From Bacteroidota bacterium (GTDB lineage: Bacteria > Bacteroidota > Bacteroidia > AKYH767-A > OLB10), in the NCBI GenBank assembly GCA_016721435.1, contig JADKIC010000001.1, forward strand, positions 156,534-220,533: 64,000 nt of DNA, in the 5' to 3' direction. A program made the position numbers and the translations under genes. Positions 57,532 through 64,000 of the stretch are shown one piece after another. Positions within the stretch are counted from its first letter, which is position 1; each line of letters opens with the position of its first letter. The notes below the pieces were generated by a model. The model did no database searches. It had not been told where the DNA came from and saw only the letters and a list, made by a program, of their open reading frames with translations.

Positions 57532-58527
57532 CTAATGATATTCCTCTTTGTACATCTTAATCATCAACAAGAAATACGAAATCAGCAAGGGGCCGAAAAC
57601 AATTCCGGTAATGCCGAACCATTGTAATCCCACTATCACGCCCAACACGGTAACCATAGGATGTATATCAGCGAATTTCTTCTGCAATGTGAACCGAAAC
57701 ACATTGTCGATATTGGTGATAACAACAGCTCCGAAAATTAAGATGCCGATTCCCTGCCAGTTTTCTCCATTCACCAATTGATAAATCCCTGCCGGAATCC
57801 ATACGATGGCAGTACCGATCAGAGGGATAAATGACATGAATCCGGTAATGGCTCCCCAAAACCAGGGTTCGTCTAATCCAAAAATCCAATAGGCAAATCC
57901 TGCTGTTAGTCCTTGTAAAACTGCAAGAACAGGCGCCCCTAATACATTTGAAAATACAGCCGATTCCAATTCCGCTGCAAAACGAATGGCTTTTTCTTCC
58001 TCTACCGGCAGGAGTTCCCCGAGTGCTTTTTCGCTTTGTCCAAGATTGGTCAGGAGGTAGTAGAGGATAAAATACATCATGCCAAAGGTGGCCAGCATAT
58101 CAGCAGTAGCTCCCAAAATTTGTGGTATAATATCGCCGGCCAGCTCTTGCAATTTATTGACCATTTCCTCACTCAAAATTTTTATTCCGGTCGTTTCAAA
58201 AATGTAAAGATCCATCGTTCTCAGACCTTCTATCAATTCCGTACTGTTTGAAAGTGCATAATTTATTTTAGATGCCAGTAAGCCGTATAATGTCCAAACA
58301 GGGCCAAGAATCGTGAGAAAGGTGATGATCATAGCCACAACGGTAGCCGGGGTTTTATTCCACCGTCGCTTTACCAGCAGGTAACGCATGAGGGGTTTCA
58401 TCAATACATACAAAATGATAGCGGAGAGTAACGCAGTTAAAAATCCACTCAGTGACCATGCCAGAAAGAGTCCCAGGACGATGATGATGAGCAGGGTGAT
58501 ATAGCGTCTGTTATCGTTAATATTCAT
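57532..58527 (-). CDS. AI-2E family transporter (PerM-like membrane protein)
   Basis: A 331-residue polytopic membrane protein of the AI-2E transporter (TqsA/YdiK/PerM) family with about eight helices. Signature parts are VVAMIITFLTILGPVWTLYGLLAS at the N-terminus (excerpt VVAMIITFLTILGP), the cytosolic loop with KALGELLPVEEEKA, and the C-terminal GFMSFIPLIGTAIVWIPAGIYQ and FGPLLISYFLLM. Some relatives export quorum-sensing AI-2; others carry Na+/H+, so the substrate is open. Divergent from the S41 protease gene with 66 bases between starts. Confidence 0.85.
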   Translation of the reverse strand: MNINDNRRYITLLIIIVLGLFLAWSLSGFLTALLSAIILYVLMKPLMRYLLVKRRWNKTPATVVAMIITFLTILGPVWTLYGLLASKINYALSNSTELIEGLRTMDLYIFETTGIKILSEEMVNKLQELAGDIIPQILGATADMLATFGMMYFILYYLLTNLGQSEKALGELLPVEEEKAIRFAAELESAVFSNVLGAPVLAVLQGLTAGFAYWIFGLDEPWFWGAITGFMSFIPLIGTAIVWIPAGIYQLVNGENWQGIGILIFGAVVITNIDNVFRFTLQKKFADIHPMVTVLGVIVGLQWFGITGIVFGPLLISYFLLMIKMYKEEYH

Positions 58528-58545
58528 AGGGCCTAAAATAATGAT

Positions 58546-58574
58546 TTTGATTACCCGTTGTTCTTGTATCTTTG
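58546..58574 (+). promoter_or_regulatory. S41 protease gene promoter (TTTG-N17-TATCTTTG)
   Basis: TTTG at 58546-58549, 17 bases, TATCTTTG at 58567-58574, 19 bases before ATG 58594. Confidence 0.6.
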
Positions 58575-58593
58575 ATCCTTCTGAAATTTAACC

Positions 58594-60294
58594 ATGACAC
58601 CAATCATTTCTCCTGTACGCCGCCGCCTTATGCTGCTGATGTTATTGCCCTTCTCCATTTTATGCTGGAGTTTTGCCGATGACTTCTTCATGATTACCAA
58701 GGAAATTGATATTTTTTCAAGTGTTTATAAGGAAGTAAACCAATACTATGTGGACGATGTGAATCCCGGCCAGTTGATGAAAACCGGAGTAGATGCCATG
58801 TTGAAAACCCTTGATCCTTACACTAATTATTACCCCGAAGCGGAGATCGAGGATTACCGGATGAAGCATGTAAGTACCGAGTACGGAGGTATTGGTGCCT
58901 CTTCGTTCCGCATGGGCGACAGCATCATTATTTACAATGTGTATGAAGGTTTCCCTGCTCAATTGGCGGATATCCGTGCCGGAGATGTGCTGCTCGCCGT
59001 GAATGGCCGGAGTATTAAAGGACTGGCTCCGGAGGAAATCGATGATTTGATTAAAGGCCAGGCCGGTACTACCGTAAAGTTAGAGTTCTCCAGATTAGGA
59101 GTAGCTCAGCCCATGGAAAAAACAGTGACCAGAGGGGAGATAAAAGTGAAGAATGTCTCCTATTACGGGATGCTGAATGATAGTGTTGGATATATTAAAC
59201 TCGATAAATTCCTCCAGAATTGTTTCAATGAAGTGCATGATGCGCTGGTAGAACTTCAGAAAAATCCCGGACTTAAATCATTGGTATTTGACCTTCGCGG
59301 AAATGGCGGTGGCTTGCTGGAAGAGTCGGTGCAGATGTTGAATCTGTTTATTAAAAAAGGAGAATTACTGGTGACACAAACAGGAAAAACGGAAGGATCT
59401 AATAATGTCTATCACGCTAAAGTAGATCCGATTGCTCCCGACATCCGTGTGGCCGTACTCGTCGATAAGAATTCCGCTTCTGCCAGTGAAATTACCGCCG
59501 GAAATTTTCAGGACCTGGACCGCGGTGTAGTCATTGGTCAACGGAGCTATGGGAAAGGATTGGTGCAGCAAACCCGTCCGCTTTCCTTTAATGCACAGAT
59601 GAAATTGACAGTCGCCAAGTATTTTACTGCCAGCGGGAGATGTGTGCAAACACGTATTTACCATCATGGGGTAGAAGATGGAGGTGCAGTAACGGAAGTG
59701 CCCGATTCGTTGATGAAGCCTTTCAAGACAAAGAACGGCCGTACTGTTTTCGATGGCTCTGCGGTATACCCTGACCGTTATGTAGCTCCCGGCGATACCA
59801 GCAATATTGCCAGAAGCCTCTCCCGTAACCTGATTATTTTTGATTACGCCACGCACTTCCGCCAGAAGCACGACTCCATTGCAGCTGCCGATGAATTTGT
59901 TTTCAGTGACAACGATTATCAGGATTTTGTCAGCTATATCAATACCCGCAAATTTGATTATTCCACGCAAACAGAAAGTGCTTTCGCGACATTAAAGAAA
60001 ACCGTTCAGCGTGAAAAGTACTATGCCGGAATCAGCAATGAACTGGAAGCACTGGGCAAAGGGCTAAACCATGATAAAGCAGAAGATCTCAAGCTGTTTA
60101 AAGCGGAACTAAAATCATTGATCGAGCAGGAAATTGTACCTCGTTACCATTTCCAGACCGGCAAATTCAAATACATGTTCAGGCACGATCAGGTCATGAA
60201 AGAGGCGCTGTTGGTGCTGGGTAATCCCACCTTGTACAATGCTATTCTGAAAGGAGAAGGCGAGTATAACGTTATCGGTAAGCCGAAGAAGTAA
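58594..60294 (+). CDS. S41 family C-terminal processing peptidase (CtpA/Prc-like)
   Basis: Periplasmic tail-specific serine protease of 566 residues. A signal-anchor-like N-terminus (LMLLMLLPFSILCWSFA) is followed by a PDZ domain (YNVYEGFPAQLADIRAGDVLLAVNG), the S41 core with the oxyanion region LKSLVFDLRGNGGG, the catalytic Ser in KNSASASEITAG (NSASASE) and Lys in RSYGKGLVQQT, and a helical C-terminal extension. Length is normal for the Bacteroidota type. It degrades or trims envelope proteins; the target is not known. Convergent with pheS. Confidence 0.93.
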   Translation: MTPIISPVRRRLMLLMLLPFSILCWSFADDFFMITKEIDIFSSVYKEVNQYYVDDVNPGQLMKTGVDAMLKTLDPYTNYYPEAEIEDYRMKHVSTEYGGIGASSFRMGDSIIIYNVYEGFPAQLADIRAGDVLLAVNGRSIKGLAPEEIDDLIKGQAGTTVKLEFSRLGVAQPMEKTVTRGEIKVKNVSYYGMLNDSVGYIKLDKFLQNCFNEVHDALVELQKNPGLKSLVFDLRGNGGGLLEESVQMLNLFIKKGELLVTQTGKTEGSNNVYHAKVDPIAPDIRVAVLVDKNSASASEITAGNFQDLDRGVVIGQRSYGKGLVQQTRPLSFNAQMKLTVAKYFTASGRCVQTRIYHHGVEDGGAVTEVPDSLMKPFKTKNGRTVFDGSAVYPDRYVAPGDTSNIARSLSRNLIIFDYATHFRQKHDSIAAADEFVFSDNDYQDFVSYINTRKFDYSTQTESAFATLKKTVQREKYYAGISNELEALGKGLNHDKAEDLKLFKAELKSLIEQEIVPRYHFQTGKFKYMFRHDQVMKEALLVLGNPTLYNAILKGEGEYNVIGKPKK

Positions 60295-60312
60295 TTTTCC
60301 GGTCGCCTTAAT

Positions 60313-61359
60313 CTATCTTACCCCTTTGAACTGATCGAGGAAGCGTACATCGTTTTCTGAAAATATCCTCAGATCCTTGATGGAATATTTCAACATCGTG
60401 ATACGTTCAATCCCCATTCCGAAAGCGAATCCACTGTATTTTTCAGCATCGATTTTACAATTCTCCAAAACGGCAGGATCAATCATACCACATCCTAATA
60501 TTTCCACCCAGCCGGTGTACTTACAGATATTGCAGCCCTTGCCCTTACAAATGGTGCAACTGATGTCCATCTCAGCACTCGGCTCCGTAAACGGAAAATA
60601 GGAGGGGCGCAAGCGAATTTTAGTTTCTGCTCCAAACATCTCCTGTGCAAAATAAAGTAAGGTCTGTTTCAAATCAGCGAAGGAAACTTTTTCATCAATA
60701 TAAAATCCTTCTACCTGATGAAAGAAACAATGCGCCCGCGCAGAAATCGCTTCGTTGCGGTACACCCTTCCCGGACAAATTGTTCGGATCGGAGGAGGCT
60801 GGTTCTCCATCACCCGCACCTGAATAGATGAAGTATGTGTTCGCAATGCCAGCGGACCCTTGTAATGCGCAGGACTTGCTTCCAGATTGATGAAGAAAGT
60901 ATCCTGCATATCTCGAGCAGGATGTTCAGGAGGGAAATTCAGTGCAGAGAAGTTATGCCAATCGTCTTCTATCTCCGGACCATCACTAACGTTGAAGCCT
61001 ATGCGGGAAAAGATATTAATGATCTGTCTTCTTACGATAGTCAATGGATGAAATGTGCCCGATGACATAGGATAAGCGGGCAAAGTCAAATCCTGACCGG
61101 AGTCGGTGGATTGTTCCGATTGTTCAAATTGTTCCTTGAAAGTATTTATTCTTTCTTCCGCAGCCACTTTCAGTTCATTAACCATCAGGCCATATGACTT
61201 TCGTTCTTCCGGAACCACCTCTTTCATTTTAGCAAAGAGATCATTCAGCACACCTTTCTTGCCGAGAAAGCGCAACCGGAATTGCTCCAGTTCCTCCTTA
61301 CTAGAAGGAGAAAAAGAGCGTGCTTCCTCAATTAATGTATGTATGCTGTTGTTCGACAT
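60313..61359 (-). CDS. pheS: Phenylalanine-tRNA ligase alpha subunit
   Basis: Charges tRNA-Phe with phenylalanine as an alpha2-beta2 enzyme. The 348-residue protein has the coiled-coil N-terminus, class II motif 2 (HTSSIQVRVMENQPPPIR, RVYRNEAISARAHCFFHQVEG), the Cys-rich segment ISCTICKGKGCNICKYTGW, and motif 3 (YSGFAFGMGIERITMLKY). The frame is intact. pheT is not in the window. Confidence 0.97.
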   Translation of the reverse strand: MSNNSIHTLIEEARSFSPSSKEELEQFRLRFLGKKGVLNDLFAKMKEVVPEERKSYGLMVNELKVAAEERINTFKEQFEQSEQSTDSGQDLTLPAYPMSSGTFHPLTIVRRQIINIFSRIGFNVSDGPEIEDDWHNFSALNFPPEHPARDMQDTFFINLEASPAHYKGPLALRTHTSSIQVRVMENQPPPIRTICPGRVYRNEAISARAHCFFHQVEGFYIDEKVSFADLKQTLLYFAQEMFGAETKIRLRPSYFPFTEPSAEMDISCTICKGKGCNICKYTGWVEILGCGMIDPAVLENCKIDAEKYSGFAFGMGIERITMLKYSIKDLRIFSENDVRFLDQFKGVR

Positions 61360-61453
61360 GCAGGGGTACAGGCAATAGGATGGAGAGAAGCGTATTCGTG
61401 TCAGCGATGACTACGATAAACTTTCAAATGATTATTCAATAGAATTCAGGAAT

Positions 61454-62132
61454 TTATTCGACAATTACCTTTACGGTCATTTTTACATCTTTCTCGGGAC
61501 GATCACCGGGAAGTGTTTTCACATCCCCGATTTTATCAATCACATCCAGACCTTCAATCACTTCGCCGAAAACGGTATAATTCCGATCTAACCAGGGTGA
61601 ACCACCGATGGTCATATACGCTTGCTTTTGAGTTTCTGTCATCTTAAATCCATGCGCTGTTCTGCCTGTTCTATTTCACTCGCGGTCATCGGTTTGCCTT
61701 GTACAATATAAAACTGACAACCACTGGAAGCTTTTTCAGGATTTCCATCTCTCGCTACCGCAAGTACACCTTTCTTATGAAAAAGAGTATCTACCAATTC
61801 CGCGGGAATTTTATACCCAACGTCTCCGGCGCCTAAAGGCTGACCCGGACTCGCATTTTTGGACTTCGGATCACCACCTTGAATCATAAAGCCTTTTATA
61901 ACTCTGTGAAAAGAAGGCTATCGTAAAATCCTTCACTGGCCAGTTTAATAAAATTGGCACGGTGGAGGGGCGTTTCTTTGTACAACTTTAATTTCATGGT
62001 ACCGAGGTCGGTAGTAATCTGAATGAGGGTGTCTTTTGACGAGGTTTCGGTCATTTTCTTCTTTTTTTGAGCGAAGGAGCCCTGTGCCAGGGTAGCAACA
62101 AGGACCATACATATTAGGATGGCTTTTTTCAT
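61454..62132 (-). CDS. Exported cyclophilin-type peptidyl-prolyl isomerase, frameshifted twice
   Basis: Speeds cis/trans isomerisation of prolyl bonds in exported proteins. It has a signal peptide (AILICMVLVATLAQGSFAQ) then the cyclophilin core: LHRANFIKLASEGFYDSLLF, MIQGGDPKSKN, KKGVLAVARDGNPEKASSGCQFYI and the end YMTIGGSPWLDRNYTVFGEVI. Two single-base losses break the frame, one in the T-run at about 61914 (FHRVIKGF), another near 61661 (before ARTAHGFKMTETQKQAY-like sequence). Corrected length is 226, normal for a secreted member. Convergent with pheS direction: same strand, upstream. Confidence 0.88.
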
Positions 62133-62259
62133 ATTATTGGGAATTAACTACTTTTGAGTTGTGACAATTGGAATATTATTATTCCGGTTTCTGTTGCAAG
62201 TTTAACTAAATTTGAACAATCATTCTACTATTCCCGTAAAAGGAAAAGCAAAACTAACC

Positions 62260-62606
62260 ATGAATCGTTACCTGATCCTCTGACACTGGCTTTAGCCGGA
62301 CTATTAACAGTCTCATCTTGTAAAAAAACGGAGCCCTGCGAAGCTATCATAACAGTAGTTGACACCCTTGGCCGTCCGGTTTCAGCTGCCGTGGTTCTTC
62401 GTCAAGACAGTGTGGTAAATCCACAAACCGGAGTACGGGCTGATGTATTCGATGAAGAGTTTACCACCAGCAACGGAGAAGCTATCTTTAAATTTCAGTG
62501 GGAGGCGGTCTTGAATGTTGAAGTGACCTCTTTAACGCTTACGGCAAAGGATTATATCCGTTTAGAACAAAGTGAAACCGTTAGAAAGACGGTAGTGGTC
62601 AAGTAA
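62260..62606 (+). CDS. Small lipoprotein with Ig-like/carboxypeptidase-regulatory domain, frameshifted at the signal
   Basis: About 115 residues. A lipoprotein signal (TLALAGLLTVSSC) is followed by a compact beta-sandwich of the type seen in carboxypeptidase regulatory-like domains (IITVVDTLGRPVSAAVVLRQ ... TLTAKDYIRLEQSETVRKTV). The frame from ATG 62260 (MNRYLIL) is cut by a missing base near 62282; the uninterrupted frame reads through from upstream without a valid start. It is anchored in an envelope membrane. Function unknown. Confidence 0.65.
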
Positions 62607-62763
62607 AAGGGTTTTTTAGCAGAGAAACAGAGATGTAGGCCAACGCCATCGTTACCCTTGTTGGTCTCGAGGGAAGTCGTTTTTCGGGACAGTCCTACTC
62701 CAACATTCTACATTTATACTCCATCAGATAGTTTTTTCGTCTGCATAACCATGTGCTATTTTT

Positions 62764-63192
62764 CATCCCTACGGGATGGGAGATGGAGGGTATGTTGTTG
62801 TACCGGTGTTACCGGTGTTTCATCCCTACGGGATGGGAGATGGAGGGTGTACCAGTGTTGCATCCCTACGGGATGAGATGGAGGGGGTGTACCGGTGTTA
62901 CATCCCTACGGGATGGGAGATGGAGGGGGTGTACCAGTGTTACCAGTGTTGCATCCCTACGGGATGAGATGGAGGGGGTATGCCGGTGTTACAGTGTTAC
63001 ATCCCTACGGGATGGGAGATGGAGGGTTTACCAGTGTTACCAGTGTTACATCCCTACGGGATGGGAGATGGAGGGGGTGTACCGGTGTTACCAGTGTTAC
63101 ATCCCTACGGGATGGGAGATGGAGGGTGTACCGGTGTTACCAGTGTTACATCCCTACGGGATGAGATGGAGGGGGGATGGGAGATGGAGGGA
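62764..63192. repeat. Tandem array of nine palindromic CATCCCTACGGGATG units
   Basis: The perfect palindrome core CATCCC-TAC-GGGATG starts at 62764, 62821, 62861, 62901, 62952, 63000, 63049, 63100 and 63149, with a degenerate half copy to 63192. Spacing is 40-57 bases. Each is followed by GGAGATGGAGGG or AGATGGAGGG and by 9-base units ACCGGTGTT / ACCAGTGTT. All frames stay open through it, giving spurious proteins up to 155 residues. It fills the gap between a plus-strand lipoprotein gene and the convergent C25 gene. Confidence 0.9.
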
Positions 63193-63193
63193 A

Positions 63194-63208
63194 TGTGCCG
63201 TAGGCACA
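63194..63208. repeat. Palindrome TGTGCCGTAGGCACA next to the array
   Basis: A perfect palindrome with a GTA centre directly after the tandem array. It has the same design as the array unit (arm, three-base centre, arm) but different arms. Confidence 0.6.
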
Positions 63209-63240
63209 GCATATAGGTAACCGAAAAGCCCGCTCCTCCC

Positions 63241-63276
63241 TTAAAAAACCAACGCAGCCCTTCGGGCTGCGTTGGT
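63241..63276 (-). terminator. Strong intrinsic terminator of the C25 peptidase gene
   Basis: ACCAACGCAGCCC (63248-63260) and GGGCTGCGTTGGT (63264-63276) form a perfect 13-bp stem with a TTC loop. On the minus strand it is followed by TTTTTT, so it ends the gene whose stop is at 63360. Confidence 0.85.
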
Positions 63277-63359
63277 GTAGGAAGGAATAAGACAGATGTT
63301 TTATCAATGTCAGGTAGCTCAACCGGTAGACAACTCTGCTTTCTATCAGAGGATATCCC

Positions 63360-64000
63360 TTACCGCATCAGGTACATTTTTCCCCATCCCTTCTTAAAGT
63401 AGGAATCCGCAGCTGTCGTTCTTTTCTCTATGTCGGAACCATTGATGCCGGTGTTCACACGATAGAGGTAAACGCCATTCGCTAACTGATCTCCGAATTC
63501 ATCTTTTCCGTTCCAGGCATATTCTGTGATGTTCCTTCCAATGCGTATAGGTCCGAGTTCTTCTTTCATGATTTCACGAACGATTTTTCCACTCACCGTC
63601 ATGATCTGAATTTTGAATTCAGTAGGCACCTCAGCTCCCGTTAAAACAAATACAAATCTTGTGGAAGTACTAAACGGATTCGGATAATTGACCACTTCGG
63701 TAATTGTACTACGATTGATCACTTCAAATTGTACTTTGTAGTCATTCGCACCACTGAGGTTTCCGGTTTCATCTTTCGCTTGCACAGTCAGTTCATAGAT
63801 TCCATCTTCTTTCAAGAAGGGATTGTAATCGATGCGGAAACTATTATTGGGAAGCATTGCCGGTGTCCAGGCGAGTAACTCGTTACCGGAATTACTTCCT
63901 TGTGCAGGTTCAAAATGCAGGTAATTTAATTGTCGGAAGGTGTTCTCAAGGTTACTCTGAAATTTGAAGTGTCGTTGATCGCGATGTATCGGTTCTCATC
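63360..64000 (-). CDS. C-terminal part of a C25-peptidase / T9SS PorU2-like protein, partial, frameshifted
   Basis: Only the last 210 or so residues are inside the window. An Ig-like segment (LTVQAKDETGNLSGANDYKV) precedes a closing FlgD-like/sorting-type end: VVNYPNPFSTSTRFVFVLTG, TEYAWNGKDEFGDQLANGVY and DSYFKKGWGKMYLMR. That last pattern is typical of very large Bacteroidota proteins annotated as putative T9SS sortase PorU2, which have a C25 peptidase domain upstream. A base is missing near 63953, so the frame shifts before ENTFRQLNYLHFEPAQGSN. The peptidase domain itself is not visible, so the assignment is by C-terminus only. Confidence 0.65.

Noticed and set aside
62764..63192. CRISPR array
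   Set aside because: Spacers are themselves repetitive, step lengths vary from 40 to 57, and no cas gene is near.
62658..63220. Several overlapping open frames (60-155 residues) rich in SLRDGRW / HPYGMRW repeats
   Set aside because: They are readings of the palindromic tandem array in all frames; there is no gene start context and the repeat unit is not a multiple of a codon pattern.
1..64000. Riboswitch, prophage or insertion sequence
   Set aside because: No transposase, integrase or structural phage gene was seen, and no recognisable riboswitch core was found upstream of ribE, folE or lysC.

Overview
The window is chromosomal DNA of a Bacteroidota bacterium. The evidence is the conserved block rng-hup-mutY-ssb-gldD, promoters of the Bacteroidota type (TTTG, 17-21 bases, TAnnTTTG), several secreted proteins with type IX secretion (T9SS) C-terminal sorting domains, a PorU-like C25 peptidase tail at the right edge, and a clade II (Sec-exported) nitrous oxide reductase. 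Genus cannot be named from sequence alone. No rRNA operon, intact tRNA, transposase, phage or CRISPR array was found.

Layout: 1-4947 RNase G/E, a tiny ribosomal-type protein, TPR protein, HU, MutY, Ssb, GldD. 5261-10376 hydrolase, acetyltransferase, aspartokinase, heme A synthase, DinB protein, HExxH membrane protease. 10466-12543 DsbD, convergent with the nos operon on the minus strand (19843 down to 12575): cytochrome c, nosZ, membrane-NosL fusion, nosD, fasciclin lipoprotein, nosF, nosY. A divergent Rrf2 regulator with three IscR/NsrR-like cysteines lies beside it, and a 30-bp palindrome sits at the inferred start point of the nos operon. 20632-38937 is mostly housekeeping: SBBP/T9SS protein, lpd, lnt, GT-C membrane protein, two sugar dehydrogenases, dipeptide epimerase, radA, rlmN, MOSC, VOC, APH, MFS, ribE. 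39071-50768 holds an S9 peptidase and a T9SS cargo locus with a 2322-residue glycosidase/beta-helix protein. 51042-57356 groups photolyase, an SDR39U1 protein, an outer-membrane barrel, a MerR regulator with a B12-binding-type domain, folE and a sigma factor: a candidate light-response module. 57532-64000: AI-2E-type permease, S41 protease, PheS, cyclophilin, small lipoprotein, a tandem palindrome array and the C25/T9SS gene end.

A dominant feature is damage to reading frames: about 25 single-base indels, mostly in homopolymers, split about 18 otherwise well conserved genes, including essential-type ones (HU, heme A synthase). Conserved protein sequence resumes at once in another frame each time. 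This looks like uncorrected long-read assembly error more than real gene decay. Coordinates below give the reconstructed extent of each split gene.

How genes work together: the nos operon makes, loads with copper and feeds electrons to N2O reductase, probably under NO- or Fe-S-sensing repression by the adjacent Rrf2 protein; DsbD could supply reductant to the same periplasm. In the photolyase region, folE could supply folate for a photolyase antenna and the MerR/B12 protein and sigma factor could be the light switch; this link is inferred from gene context.
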